Positions 46,896-56,761 are shown, numbered from the stretch's first letter. The stretch is DNA of 64,000 bases from Candidatus Proelusimicrobium volucris (GCA_944324665.1 CALUXD010000001.1:62001-126000); one strand, 5' to 3'. The notes: generated by a model from the letters alone, not told the origin. Program-made: numbers and translations.

Positions 46896-49800
46896 CGATT
46901 TTTTTATCGCGCCGGACCAAAAAGCGCGCGACGCCGCCGTAACGGAAACGTCCAACAACGTAATAGTGGAGGCGGGGGCCGGCACGGGTAAAACCACGCT
47001 TTTGACAGACAGGCTCTGCTACCTTATTTTGAATAAGGGCATAGCCATAGACAAAATAATCGCGCTCACTTTTACCGAAAAGGCCGCCGCGGAAATCAAA
47101 GCGCGCCTGCTCGATAAAATGAACGATATGCTCCTGCTGATAAAAGGCGAGCCCCCCAAACAGGGCGAAGAGGAAAAACGCAAGGAAACTTTAAAACTTA
47201 GAAATAAAATCGCACGCGACGACAAAAGCCTCAAAGAACATATAGAAAAGAATTTGGAATTGGCCGAGCGCGCAATAATAAGCACCATACACGGCTTCTG
47301 CTTTAAGATTTTAAAGAGATTCCCCGCCGAAGCCGGGACCGCGCCCGATCTTACGGCGGACGCGCAAAACTCGTCGGAGGCGATACTAGATAAAGTATGG
47401 ACGGCATTTTTGGACCAACAGCTTAATTACGATTCCCCGCGCGCAGATTTATGGGAAAACATACTCTCCGCCTGTACTTTGCAGGAGATAAAGAGTTTCG
47501 CCTTTACTCTTTTAAAACAACCCCTGAACAATTATCACCCCGATTTGAAAAGCAGGGAAAAGGCCAAAATCCTGCGCGAAAAAGCCCAACGCGCCGAAAA
47601 TTTTTTAAAAGAATATAAAAACACCAGTAAAAAAGGAAACGCCTTCGACCGAATTTTGGAGCAGGCGATTGCCGTCTTAAACAATACCGTGGCATACCAC
47701 GAAGGCGGAGAATACGGCGACGTCAATATGGATCAAACCAAGAAAGTTTCCCGCCGGCCCAGTGGCTGGACCTCGGAGGAAGACTTCCTGGAAGCGGGCG
47801 AAATAATAGCTTTGGCCAATAATGCATCGGTAAAGAACATTGAGATTCTTAAAAAGGCGCACCTTGTTTTAAGCGAATTTCTGCCTTTGGCGCGCGAAGC
47901 GCTAAAAAAATCCAACCTTATAGATTTTGACGACATGATACTCAAAACAAGGGATTTGGTAAAAACACACCTTCACGTAAGGCAGATTTTAAAAGAAGAA
48001 TATCAGAGTATTCTGCTTGACGAATTCCAAGACACGGATCCAGAACAGGGCGAAATATTCCTATACCTCAGCGAAACGCAAGACAGCCAAGCCAAAGACT
48101 GGCGCGACGTCCTTTTGGAGAGAGGAAAACTCTTTATAGTAGGCGATCCCAAACAGTCCATTTACCGCTTCCGCGGCGCGGATATATCGGCCTATGACGT
48201 CTTTATAGACACCCTGTTAAAACAAGGCGCGGCGAAATATTTCCTGCAAAGCAATTTCAGAAGCTCGCGCGAAATAGTCGCCTACGCCAATAAATTCGGC
48301 CAAAAAGCGATAAAGGAAGAACACGGCATACAGCCCAAGTATGTCCCCATAGAACATACTAAAAATTACAAAGCCGAACCGGTGCGCATTTTGGCAATTA
48401 CCGACAACGGACAAAAAATCCATTCCGAACGGCAGCGCCGATTTCAGGCTGATCTCATCGTCAAATGGATAAACGAAAACGCCTTCAAAACGGAACTTTC
48501 CGAAGGCCGCGCTATGACTTATAAAGACATCGCCGTACTCTACCGCAGCGCGGCCGGGCTTTCGCTTCTGATAGATGCCCTAAAGCAGGCCGCCATTCCT
48601 TACAGCGTGGAGGAAAACAAAAATTTCTATCAGACCCAGGAAATAAAGGATATTTTAAACCTGTTAAAACTGGCACAAAACCCGATGGACAAAACGGCGC
48701 TTATCGGCGTGCTCAGAAGCCCCTTGTGCCTTATCGGCGACGACGAAATCCTGGCTTTGGCCGAAAGCGGCTCCTTAAACATATATGCCGAAGTTTCCTC
48801 CCCCCACATAAAAGCCTGCTTTGATATGCTGAAAGAAATTTGCCGACGCGCGCAAACTTCGCCGCTGGAAGATTTTATAAACTATATTCTCTACCAAACG
48901 CGCTTTAAGCAAATGCAGCTTTTATGCGGCGCGGGCGAACAGACAAGCGCGAACATATCAAAATTTATGGATATAGCCAGGGGTTTCGCCTCAAACGGAA
49001 TGCTGGCCTTGCCCCAGCTTATACGCCATATCGAAGTATATTTCAAGAAAAAGGAGAAGGAAGGGGAGTCGCCTTTGGCGGAAGACTCTTTGGACAGCGT
49101 CAAACTGATGAGCATACACAAATCCAAAGGGCTACAGTTCCCCGTGGTCCTAATTTACGACATAGCCAAAGAGGACAAAAAAGGCAATAAGGAAGAACGC
49201 TCTTATCTAAGCGATTGGCTCTCGGGCGCAGGTGCGCCGCGCTTGGGCAAAATAAAGGATTTGACCTATTCCCTCCTGGAACAGACCAACAAGAAACACG
49301 CAAAAGCGGAAGAGCGGCGCATTTTATACGTCGCGCTTACCAGGGCTAAAGAAAGGCTTATAATTTTAGGCTCGGCAAAAGCGGCAAAAACCTTGGCCGA
49401 ACCGCTTTTGGAGGCGGGCTGTTACCCGGGCGAAGATATGCCGCCGCTACTGCAAGAAGGCGTTTGCGAAGTTTCCTATATCCCCTATGGCGAAGGCGGC
49501 GCGGGCGCGCCGGGCTTCGGCGTACACCCCGGGGAAGGCGATCCGGCTTTCCTTACGGAATGGAAAGAAATCTGGCTTAAAAGAAGTGAAGAATACAAAA
49601 AAGCCGCCCTCCGTACGCCGCGCCCCAGCGCCGCCGCACAAAGCGGATATGAGAGCGAAGAAAGAACTAAAGCCATGCTCATCGGCCGAATATGCCACAG
49701 ATTGCTTTGCCAAATTTTGCTGGGGCGGGAAATCTCCTTAAACAATGCCGCAGTAATAGAAGGCGCGGACCCTAAAGCCGACGCCGAAGCGATTAAAGAG

Positions 49801-50148
49801 GCGCAAGATATTATAGAAGATTTTAAACAAAGCGAGGCTTTTAAAAAATTAACCTCTATGAAAACGCTCGCCTGCGAATTGCCCTTTTCGCTGAAAGAGG
49901 GCTCGGCGGAAGTTTACGGCAGCGGAATAATAGACGCCATTTTTGAAGACAAGTTCGGCGGCATATTTATAGCGGAGTTTAAATCTGATAAGATAAATAA
50001 AGAGCGGCAGAAAGAAACCGCGGGAAAATACATGCCCCAGCTTGAGGCCTATCTAAACGCCGCACGCGTTATATTTAAAGGCAGGAAAGTAAACGGCGCA
50101 TTGATATTTTTGCGGAGTAAACAAATTTGCCCTTTAGGAGAAGATTAA
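46882..50148 (+). CDS. addA: AddA-like UvrD-type helicase/nuclease
   Basis: 1088 residues. Walker A EAGAGTGKTTLLTDRL near 35, motif II LLDEFQDTDPEQGEIF, motif IV/VI RRILYVALTRAKERLIILG, C-terminal nuclease GSGIIDAIFEDKFGGIFIAE followed by FKSD. RecBCD/AddAB-type subunit for end resection to Chi-like sites. 14-bp overlap with addB. Somewhat shorter than Bacillus AddA. Confidence 0.9.
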   Translation: MPQNNDFFIAPDQKARDAAVTETSNNVIVEAGAGTGKTTLLTDRLCYLILNKGIAIDKIIALTFTEKAAAEIKARLLDKMNDMLLLIKGEPPKQGEEEKRKETLKLRNKIARDDKSLKEHIEKNLELAERAIISTIHGFCFKILKRFPAEAGTAPDLTADAQNSSEAILDKVWTAFLDQQLNYDSPRADLWENILSACTLQEIKSFAFTLLKQPLNNYHPDLKSREKAKILREKAQRAENFLKEYKNTSKKGNAFDRILEQAIAVLNNTVAYHEGGEYGDVNMDQTKKVSRRPSGWTSEEDFLEAGEIIALANNASVKNIEILKKAHLVLSEFLPLAREALKKSNLIDFDDMILKTRDLVKTHLHVRQILKEEYQSILLDEFQDTDPEQGEIFLYLSETQDSQAKDWRDVLLERGKLFIVGDPKQSIYRFRGADISAYDVFIDTLLKQGAAKYFLQSNFRSSREIVAYANKFGQKAIKEEHGIQPKYVPIEHTKNYKAEPVRILAITDNGQKIHSERQRRFQADLIVKWINENAFKTELSEGRAMTYKDIAVLYRSAAGLSLLIDALKQAAIPYSVEENKNFYQTQEIKDILNLLKLAQNPMDKTALIGVLRSPLCLIGDDEILALAESGSLNIYAEVSSPHIKACFDMLKEICRRAQTSPLEDFINYILYQTRFKQMQLLCGAGEQTSANISKFMDIARGFASNGMLALPQLIRHIEVYFKKKEKEGESPLAEDSLDSVKLMSIHKSKGLQFPVVLIYDIAKEDKKGNKEERSYLSDWLSGAGAPRLGKIKDLTYSLLEQTNKKHAKAEERRILYVALTRAKERLIILGSAKAAKTLAEPLLEAGCYPGEDMPPLLQEGVCEVSYIPYGEGGAGAPGFGVHPGEGDPAFLTEWKEIWLKRSEEYKKAALRTPRPSAAAQSGYESEERTKAMLIGRICHRLLCQILLGREISLNNAAVIEGADPKADAEAIKEAQDIIEDFKQSEAFKKLTSMKTLACELPFSLKEGSAEVYGSGIIDAIFEDKFGGIFIAEFKSDKINKERQKETAGKYMPQLEAYLNAARVIFKGRKVNGALIFLRSKQICPLGED

Positions 50149-50433
50149 ATGTTTGACAACTTAAAGAAACTTATGGAACTTAAAAAAACAATGACCGAGG
50201 TAAAAAAACGCTTGGACGAAATGGTAATCAAGGTTGAAAGCCCGGCCAAAAATTTTGAGATGACGATATCGGGCTCCCAGCAGGTGCGGGAACTTAAAGT
50301 CCTTAAGGATTTAAAGGAAGTTTCAAAAGAAGATATAGAAAAGGATTTGACCGAGCTTTTTAACAAAGCGGTAAAAGATTCACAGGCTATGGCCGCGCAG
50401 GCCATGGGCGGATTGGCAAACTTGGGGCTGTAA
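50149..50433 (+). CDS. YbaB/EbfC-like nucleoid-associated protein
   Basis: 94 residues, the YbaB pattern: LKKLMELKKTMTEVKKRLDE, then beta MVIKVES and EMTISGSQQVRELKV, helix to AAQAMGGLANLGL. Binds DNA as a dimer. Usually found with recR/dnaX, but here directly behind AddAB, consistent with a recombination link. Starts at the addA stop. Confidence 0.75.
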   Translation: MFDNLKKLMELKKTMTEVKKRLDEMVIKVESPAKNFEMTISGSQQVRELKVLKDLKEVSKEDIEKDLTELFNKAVKDSQAMAAQAMGGLANLGL

Positions 50434-50438
50434 AAATT

Positions 50439-50801
50439 ATGCGGGAAGGGATAATAGCGGTTGTGGGGGCGTCCTCGGACAAAAGCAAATATTGGCATAA
50501 AATCTTCGCGGATTTAAAGGCCGCCGGCTTTGACGTCTGCTGCGTCAACCCGAAAACCGAAGCTGACTCGCAAAATAATATATATAAAGACTGGGCGAGC
50601 CTGCCGCTCAAGCCTCAAACCATAATAATAGTGGTCCGCCCCGAACTCACCGCCGAGATAGCAGCTTACGCCGCAGAAAACGGCGTCAAGGAATTATGGT
50701 TCCAGCCCGGAACTTATGACGAAACTTCCGCAAAAACCGCAAAAGAGGCCGGCATAAGCGTACATAATGCCTGCTTTATGCTCCAGAAAGGGATTTGGTA
50801 G
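50439..50801 (+). CDS. CoA-binding domain protein
   Basis: 120 residues, Rossmann CoA_binding_2: IAVVGASSDKSKYWHKIF, FDVCCVNPKTEA, LWFQPGTYDETSAKTAKEAG, HNACFMLQKG. Single-domain YccU-like protein; ligand is probably CoA or a nucleotide, function unknown. In one operon with neighbours. Confidence 0.85.
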   Translation: MREGIIAVVGASSDKSKYWHKIFADLKAAGFDVCCVNPKTEADSQNNIYKDWASLPLKPQTIIIVVRPELTAEIAAYAAENGVKELWFQPGTYDETSAKTAKEAGISVHNACFMLQKGIW

Positions 50802-51728
50802 ATGTTATACACCCAAAAATCAGGCCTGAAAATATCAAGGCTGGGGCTTGGAACGTGGGCGATGGGCGCGGGGAAAGACTGGGGCCCAGCCGATAAAAAT
50901 GATTGTATCGGCGCGATACATGCCGCCCTCGACGCGGGAGTAAACTTGATAGATACCGCGCCGATATACGGCAATTTCCGCTCGGAACTTATAGTAGGCG
51001 AAGCTATTAAAGGCAAAAGAGATAGAGTTGTTTTGGCGACGAAATGCGGCCTTCAGCCAGGACAAAGGGCGGTGCGTTTTGACCTTTCCCCAAAAGCCGT
51101 ACGTGCGGAAATAGAAGCCTCCCTAAAAAGACTTGATACCGATTACATAGATATTTACTTTATCCACTGGCCCGATAGAAACACGCCCCTTGCCGATACC
51201 TTGTCCGAATTTGAAAAAATCAAGCGGGAAGGGAAAATCCGCCTTTGCGGAGTTTGCAACTTTTCCCTCTCTCAACTCAAAGAGGCTTGCGAAATAACCG
51301 ACATAAGTTTTGTTCAAAACGAATTTTCGCTCTTGAAAAACGAACAGTCCAAAGAGATAATCGCCTTCTGCGGGCAAAACGACAAAACCTTTATGGCATA
51401 CGGTGTACTGGGCGGCGGAATATTAAGCGGGAAATACAAAAAGGAACCCTGTCTGCCAAAGTACAGCGTCAAATCGTTTTTCTACAAATTTTACAAAGGC
51501 GCGGCTTTCGAAAAAGCGCGGCAAGCCGCCGAACTTTTATCGCAAGCGGCACAAAAATACAACGGAGATCCCGCACAAGCGGCGCTGAATTACGCTTTGG
51601 CGCAAAAGGGCGTAGACATCGCCCTGTTCGGCGCGAGAAATCCGCGCCAAGCCCTGCAAAACGCCCGCGCCGCAGATTGGAGTTTTAACCCTAAAGAACT
51701 GGAGTTTTTGAATGAAAGATATGCTTAA
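50802..51728 (+). CDS. Aldo/keto reductase
   Basis: 308 residues. The catalytic set of the AKR fold is visible: Asp/Tyr in NLIDTAPIYGNFRSELIVGE, Lys in VVLATKCGLQPG, His in YFIHWPDRNTPLADTL, and RLCGVCNFSLSQLKE. NADPH-dependent reductase of an unknown carbonyl. Overlaps the following gene by 17 bases. Confidence 0.9.
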   Translation: MLYTQKSGLKISRLGLGTWAMGAGKDWGPADKNDCIGAIHAALDAGVNLIDTAPIYGNFRSELIVGEAIKGKRDRVVLATKCGLQPGQRAVRFDLSPKAVRAEIEASLKRLDTDYIDIYFIHWPDRNTPLADTLSEFEKIKREGKIRLCGVCNFSLSQLKEACEITDISFVQNEFSLLKNEQSKEIIAFCGQNDKTFMAYGVLGGGILSGKYKKEPCLPKYSVKSFFYKFYKGAAFEKARQAAELLSQAAQKYNGDPAQAALNYALAQKGVDIALFGARNPRQALQNARAADWSFNPKELEFLNERYA

Positions 51729-53013
51729 CCTGCAAGAAGCCGCCCGCGCCGCCGCGCAAGCGCTTCTGCCCAAAGCCGGCCTTAACAAACAGCGCGAAAT
51801 ATCGCGCCTGATTTTTGAAATTTGCAAACGCGACGATACCGCCCCCGCCGATATTTCCGCAAGGATAAACGCCAAAAATTTTGAGCAGGCAAAAAAAGAG
51901 CTGCTGGCCCTAAGATATCCTATTTCCTTTAAAACGGCGAAACGGGAAAATTTCTATCTTCCGAAACTGGACCTGCAAGCCCTGCCCGACGCCGAAATCA
52001 AAAGAGAAGAATTTTACCCCAAAAATATATTTATAGAGAAGGAAGTCCTCAATTCTCCCTTGGCGCAAAGAGCTTTAAAACTTTTCCCAAAAGCTAAAAC
52101 CGAAATATTGGAAAAGAAAACTTTCTGCGGAAGCGAAAACTATTCCAAACGCAAAGAGAACTTGGTAATAATAAAGGAAAATTTTGATTTCGTCAAACCC
52201 TGCCCCTGCACCAAAAACTGCTTTTGCTGCGGATACAATTTGGTTAATTTAGGTTTCGGCTGCGCCTACGAGTGCAGTTATTGCTTTCTTCAGCAATACC
52301 AAAACCTGCACGCCATAGTACTGCCGGCGAATATCAAAGATTTTTTGGATAAAATAGAAAAGACCCCTTTAAGAAAAGGCCCTTTCCCCCATATCCGCAT
52401 AGGCAGCGGGGAATTTACCGATTCTCTGCTGTTTGACCACATAACAAACTATTCTTTTGACATAGTTGATTTTTTCAGAGGGCGGGAAGAATATTTTGAG
52501 TTTAAAACAAAAAGCACAAATATCGATAATCTTCTCAAAATACCCGCCGCCAAAAATATCGTGGTGGGCTGGAGCGTCAATCCTCAAAACGTAATAGACG
52601 ACGCCGAAGCGCTGACAACCCCTCTGCACGCACGCCTGGCCGCCGCCGCAAAAATAGCCGCGCACGGCTATAAGACTGCCTTTCACTTCGATCCCGTAAT
52701 TATCCACGAAGGCTGGCGGGCGAATTATCTTTCGGTAATAGAGAAGATAAAAAACACCGTACCCGCAGAAAGCATAGCCTGGATAAGCATCGGCACCCTG
52801 CGCTTTAGCAGGGAACTTAAAAAATGCATAGAAAGCAGATTTAAAAGCAATACCATACTGGACGGTGAATTCCTGTTGGATTTCGACGGGAAAATGCGCT
52901 ACCCCAAAGTCCTTCGTAAACAGGTTTACGAAACTTTGGCACCGGCATTAAAAAAAGCCTTTCCCGGAACTTATGTCTATCTCTGTATGGAAGAGCCCGA
53001 TTTGCAAATATAA
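51712..53013 (+). CDS. Spore photoproduct lyase-like radical SAM protein
   Basis: 433 residues. The radical SAM cluster CAYECSYC sits in NLGFGCAYECSYCFLQQYQN, preceded by a Cys-rich CPCTKNCFCCGYN seen in the SPL-like family. Then IGSGEFTDSLLFDHIT and KTKSTNIDNLL, VGWSVNP, HFDPVIIHEGW, all SplB-family blocks. True SplB repairs spore photoproduct, but no sporulation genes are seen, so it may repair other thymine damage or act on RNA/DNA in another way. Confidence 0.85.
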   Translation: MKDMLNLQEAARAAAQALLPKAGLNKQREISRLIFEICKRDDTAPADISARINAKNFEQAKKELLALRYPISFKTAKRENFYLPKLDLQALPDAEIKREEFYPKNIFIEKEVLNSPLAQRALKLFPKAKTEILEKKTFCGSENYSKRKENLVIIKENFDFVKPCPCTKNCFCCGYNLVNLGFGCAYECSYCFLQQYQNLHAIVLPANIKDFLDKIEKTPLRKGPFPHIRIGSGEFTDSLLFDHITNYSFDIVDFFRGREEYFEFKTKSTNIDNLLKIPAAKNIVVGWSVNPQNVIDDAEALTTPLHARLAAAAKIAAHGYKTAFHFDPVIIHEGWRANYLSVIEKIKNTVPAESIAWISIGTLRFSRELKKCIESRFKSNTILDGEFLLDFDGKMRYPKVLRKQVYETLAPALKKAFPGTYVYLCMEEPDLQI

Positions 53014-53080
53014 ATTCCCCGCGGAACTTGCGACCAGATTTGAAAACTCCCCCCCGCCCGGCCGGGATTTTCTGAAAATA

Positions 53081-53110
53081 AAAAAGCCCCCGCTTTTGCG
53101 GAGGCTTTTT
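53081..53110. terminator. Bidirectional intrinsic terminator
   Basis: AAAAAGCCCCCGC-TTTT-GCGGAGGCTTTTT, between convergent SplB-like and thioredoxin-like genes. Confidence 0.88.
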
Positions 53111-53125
53111 GTTAAGCTCAATTCC

Positions 53126-53644
53126 TTATTTTAAAGATTCGTCTATGGTCGCCGACATTAACTCTATATAGGCCGGATCGGCGCCGATCCATTTCTTGGT
53201 TTCGCCGTTTGTACCGATAAAGAACATCGTCGGGAAACCGGTTACGCCCATATCCTGCCCGAAATGCGCGGCATTATAGTGGATTTTCGCGTTCTTGGCA
53301 TTTTTTACCACGTCTATTTCTTTAAGTTTGTCATTGGCGGGATCCACGAAAGCTATAACGATATCGACGTTTTTGTCTTTATATTTGCCGGCCATTTCGT
53401 CAATCAAAGGCAGCATTTTTTTGCAATAGCCGCAAAAACCCGCCATCGAAGCGACCAATATCGGTTTGGAAGGATTCTCTTTTTCCAAGACGAAATCCTC
53501 TCCGCCTAAAACGGCGGGCAAAGTATAGGCAGCCGGAGCTTGCGCGACCGTATTATCGGTCTGGACCGGCTGCTGTTGGGAACTTTCTTTGGCGCAAGCC
53601 GCGAAAGCTAATACAGCAAAGGTCAATATTAACAGTTTTTTCAT
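53126..53644 (-). CDS. Thioredoxin-fold lipoprotein (TlpA/DsbE-like)
   Basis: 172 residues from ATG 53644. The upstream extension to 53746 lies across the divergent promoter and is unlikely to be coding. Lipobox AFAAC, a Pro/Gln linker, then MAGFCGYCKKMLPLIDEMAG with active-site CGYC and the cis-Pro in TGFPTMFFIG. Periplasmic thiol-disulfide reductase or oxidase on the envelope. Divergent from the M23 peptidase. Confidence 0.88.
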   Translation of the reverse strand: MKKLLILTFAVLAFAACAKESSQQQPVQTDNTVAQAPAAYTLPAVLGGEDFVLEKENPSKPILVASMAGFCGYCKKMLPLIDEMAGKYKDKNVDIVIAFVDPANDKLKEIDVVKNAKNAKIHYNAAHFGQDMGVTGFPTMFFIGTNGETKKWIGADPAYIELMSATIDESLK

Positions 53645-53718
53645 AACTCTATTATAGTTTTTATTTAATTCCTTTGCACTATGTTTATTATTTAAGTTAT
53701 AAAACGGGCCAAAAATGA

Positions 53719-53724
53719 TAGAAT
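53719..53724 (+). promoter_or_regulatory. Extended -10 box of the M23 peptidase gene
   Basis: TGA-TAGAAT followed by 7 bases and GTG 53732. Leaderless architecture. Confidence 0.48.
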
Positions 53725-53731
53725 TAAAATT

Positions 53732-54637
53732 GTGAGAAAAAGTCAATCTTCAATCTCAAGGCTGTTGTTTGAGCGTATGGAAATAGTCCTTATGCCGCGT
53801 TTCGGCTCGGGAATAAAATTTTCCGTATATCCGCTTTTGCTGATTTTAATACTGTTGGCTTGGCTGGCCGTAACGGTATATGCCGTATTTATAGCTTCTA
53901 AAAATATAGATTACGAAATCGTAAAAGCCGACAACAAGGTAATGAAGACAAAATTCGCTATGATAGCCGAAGAACTTTCAAGAAACAGAAAGTATATCGA
54001 AATGTCCCAAAAAACGGATGAACAGATGCGCCAAATGCTCGGAATGAAAGGCGGCAAACACGTAAACAGACCGTTTGAAGGAAGCGAAGAAATCAATTTT
54101 AAGGAAATGCTCGCCAAAGAAGCCAAAGATATTGACGAAGAACAAATAAACCAATATCTTAAAGACACCACCGAGCTGGCGCAGGCGCGTTTGGCAAGCT
54201 TCCAGGAGATAGCCTGGTTCTACGCCAACCAAAAGAATATAAGCGACTCCACGCCGTCAATCAAACCGGCGACGGACGCGGTTATAACTTCAGGCTTCGG
54301 ATACAGGCTTTCGCCGTTCGGCTCTTTTATAGCGTCATTCCACAAGGGGCTGGACTTCGCGGGCAAGCCGAACTCTAGAATCAGAGTGACTGCCGACGGA
54401 GTGGTAAGACACGCGGGCTGGGCGCAGGGCTACGGCCAGGCGGTACTTGTAGACCACGGATTCGGCTATTCAACGCTTTACGGCCACTTGGCAGATATTA
54501 AAGTAAAAGCCGGCGATGTGGTAAAAAGAGGGCAGTTCATAGCCAATATGGGTACGACCGGCCGCTCTACTGGCGTGCATTTGCATTATGAAGTTTGGAA
54601 AGACGGTACTCCCGTCAATCCCAGATCATATTTTTAA
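53732..54637 (+). CDS. M23 metallopeptidase, membrane-anchored
   Basis: 301 residues, GTG start. N-terminal membrane helix (about 31-53, YPLLLILILLAWLAVTVYAV), a coiled-coil region, then LytM/M23: SGFGYRLSP, HKGLDFAGKPN with zinc His/Asp, LYGHLADIKVKAGDVVKRGQ, VHLHYEVWKDG with HxH. Cleaves peptidoglycan cross-links. Next to bactofilin, which guides M23 peptidases in other bacteria, so they probably shape the cell together. Confidence 0.92.
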   Translation: MRKSQSSISRLLFERMEIVLMPRFGSGIKFSVYPLLLILILLAWLAVTVYAVFIASKNIDYEIVKADNKVMKTKFAMIAEELSRNRKYIEMSQKTDEQMRQMLGMKGGKHVNRPFEGSEEINFKEMLAKEAKDIDEEQINQYLKDTTELAQARLASFQEIAWFYANQKNISDSTPSIKPATDAVITSGFGYRLSPFGSFIASFHKGLDFAGKPNSRIRVTADGVVRHAGWAQGYGQAVLVDHGFGYSTLYGHLADIKVKAGDVVKRGQFIANMGTTGRSTGVHLHYEVWKDGTPVNPRSYF

Positions 54638-54654
54638 TTTATTTCGGAGGAGTT

Positions 54655-55125
54655 ATGGGTTTTTTAAGCAAAGACGATAAAACGGGAGAATATGTTTCCG
54701 TAATAAGCGAACAATGCCAATTCCAGGGGACATTGGATTTACAGGGATCTTTAAGAATAGACGGCGCTTTGGAAGGCAATGTAGATAACGCCAAATACGT
54801 TACGATAAGCAAAAGCGGAACGGTAAAAGGCGACATTACCGCACAGGGCGTAGTGATAATAGGGAAAATGACGGGCGACATCGTGGCCGACAGCGTGGAA
54901 ATTTTAGCCGACGCCAAAATTACCGGTAACATACGATCAAAGAGCATTTTGATAGAAGGCGGGGCAAAAGTCAGTGCGACTATACAAGTAGTAGGAGAGG
55001 AAGAGACTTCTCTTGACGAGGAGGAAATAGCCGCCGACGAACCGCAAAATAAACCCGCTAAAACGGAAAAGATTGAAAAGCAGGAAAAACACGAAAAGAA
55101 AGACAATAAAAAAGGAGATAAATAA
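54655..55125 (+). CDS. Bactofilin
   Basis: 156 residues from ATG 54655, behind CGGAGG. Upstream in-frame codons overlap the M23 gene and are not used. DUF583/bactofilin beta-helix with repeats: CQFQGTLDLQGSLRIDGALE, then GTVKGDITAQGVVIIGKMTG and AKITGNIRSKSILIEGGAKV, then an acidic-basic tail (Lys/Glu-rich). Polymerises as a cytoskeletal scaffold. Cotranscribed with the M23 enzyme. Confidence 0.92.
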   Translation: MGFLSKDDKTGEYVSVISEQCQFQGTLDLQGSLRIDGALEGNVDNAKYVTISKSGTVKGDITAQGVVIIGKMTGDIVADSVEILADAKITGNIRSKSILIEGGAKVSATIQVVGEEETSLDEEEIAADEPQNKPAKTEKIEKQEKHEKKDNKKGDK

Positions 55126-55842
55126 ATGATTTCCATTCTCAACAAGTACAAAAACCCCATATTGATCATAACCATTTTATTTTTTGTCGGCAGCTTGGGA
55201 TTTGTCGGCGCGGGCGTGTTTATGGAAGAATACGGCCCCAACGCGGCGGTAGCCAAAGTCGACGGAGAACCGATAAAATATAAAGACTTTTTGAGAAATG
55301 TCGAGTTGGTATCGCAGAAAGCCAGAAACCAAGAAGATTATACCGAAGACACCGAAAAGGCCATTAGACAGCAGGTCCTGCAAGCTATGATAACCCAGGA
55401 GACCATGGCGCAGGCGGCCGAAAAGTTCGGCATTGGCGTATCGGATTTGGAAATAGGCTACGAAATAAAAAACTCCCCCGCGTTCAACGACGGCAACGGC
55501 TTCAATAAAAACGCTTATATTTGGGTGGTAAGGAACCAATTCCATTTAAACCCCGCCGAATATGAAGCGCAGCTTAAAAAAGAGAAGTTAGCCTCCAAAT
55601 TCCAAAATACTTTAATCCTCGCGGCGAAGGTAACCCCGCAGGAAGAAAAACTGTTGAAAGAAGAAACTGACAAGGTCTTTGCTTCGGATAAAGAGGCCGC
55701 TAAAAAATTAAGCTCCGACGCCGATACCGCGCAAGCTGCTCTGCAATTGGCCGCGATCCAGGTAAAAGCGCAGGATCTGCTTAAATCTTATTCAGATAAA
55801 ATCAACGGCGAGAACAAAATAAAGTTGTTCTATAAGGACTAA
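55126..55842 (+). CDS. SurA/PpiD N-terminal-like periplasmic chaperone without PPIase domain
   Basis: 238 residues. Starts at the stop of bactofilin. Membrane anchor at about 11-31 (ILIITILFFVGSLGFVGAGV), then the SurA_N-type domain: AAVAKVDGEPIKYKDFLRNV, LQAMITQETMAQAAEKFGIG, helix-rich end. No parvulin motif follows. Likely membrane-bound folding factor for exported proteins. Confidence 0.78.
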   Translation: MISILNKYKNPILIITILFFVGSLGFVGAGVFMEEYGPNAAVAKVDGEPIKYKDFLRNVELVSQKARNQEDYTEDTEKAIRQQVLQAMITQETMAQAAEKFGIGVSDLEIGYEIKNSPAFNDGNGFNKNAYIWVVRNQFHLNPAEYEAQLKKEKLASKFQNTLILAAKVTPQEEKLLKEETDKVFASDKEAAKKLSSDADTAQAALQLAAIQVKAQDLLKSYSDKINGENKIKLFYKD

Positions 55843-55843
55843 A

Positions 55844-56761
55844 ATGGAAAAGAACAAAAGTAAGGTAATAATAGTCGGCTCGATGGCTTTCGACAATATA
55901 AAAACGCACAAATCGTCGGTTAAGAACGTTTTGGGCGGATCGGCCAGTTATTCGTCGATAGCGGCAAGTTTCTTTGCCAAACCCAAAGTAATAGCGGTGG
56001 TCGGAAGCGACTTCACGAAAAAGCACATCAAACCCTTCCACGACCGCGGGGTAGACACCTCCGGCATAGAGGTTAGAGACGGCAAAACCTTTACTTGGGC
56101 CGCCGAATACGACAAGGATTTCAAAAACGCGACTACTATCTCCACAGATTTAAATGTCTTTGCCGATTTCGCCCCGGCTTTAAAACCCGCCGATACACAA
56201 CCCGAAGCTTTGTTCCTTGCAAATATCTCGCCCAAGCTGCAGCTTGACGTATTAAAACAAGTCAAGAAGCCGCGCCTTATCGCCTGCGACACCATGAATT
56301 TGTGGATAAAAAACAATAAAGCGCAGCTGCTTAAACTGTTAAAGTCGATAGACATCGTTTTCGTAAACGAGGCCGAATCGCGCCAGCTTACCGGCATATA
56401 CAATCTTATAAAGGCGGGCAAAGCGATACTTAAAATGGGGCCGAAGGTAGTTGTTATAAAACTCGGGCCCAACGGCGCTTTGCTGCTGACCAAAGACGCT
56501 ATGTTCCAGGTTCCGCCGTTCCTTATCGAAGAACCGGTTGACACCACCGGCGCGGGCGATAGCTTTGGCGGGGGATTCGTGGGATATTTGGCTTCGGTAA
56601 AAAATTGGAATAATATAAAGCATATAAAGAAAGCCTTAGCCTACGGAACGGTTTTGGCTTCTTTCGCGATAGAAAGCTTCAGCATAAAGAAACTGGCTCA
56701 GGTAAAACCGCAGGACATAAAGAAACGGTTTGAAATTTACAGCAAATCCTGCCGTTTTTAA
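55844..56761 (+). CDS. PfkB-family sugar/nucleoside kinase
   Basis: 305 residues. VLGGSASYSSIAASFFAKPK near the N-terminus and the ATP/catalytic signature DTTGAGDSFGGGFVGYLAS near 240, with the catalytic Asp, fit the ribokinase/adenosine kinase family. Substrate undetermined. Last gene of the M23-bactofilin cluster. Confidence 0.88.
   Translation: MEKNKSKVIIVGSMAFDNIKTHKSSVKNVLGGSASYSSIAASFFAKPKVIAVVGSDFTKKHIKPFHDRGVDTSGIEVRDGKTFTWAAEYDKDFKNATTISTDLNVFADFAPALKPADTQPEALFLANISPKLQLDVLKQVKKPRLIACDTMNLWIKNNKAQLLKLLKSIDIVFVNEAESRQLTGIYNLIKAGKAILKMGPKVVVIKLGPNGALLLTKDAMFQVPPFLIEEPVDTTGAGDSFGGGFVGYLASVKNWNNIKHIKKALAYGTVLASFAIESFSIKKLAQVKPQDIKKRFEIYSKSCRF

Noticed and set aside
49100-49741. Several 65-90 residue ORFs on both strands inside addA
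   Set aside because: All are Pro/Arg/Ala-rich frames created by GC-rich coding sequence of addA. No ribosome sites, no family features.
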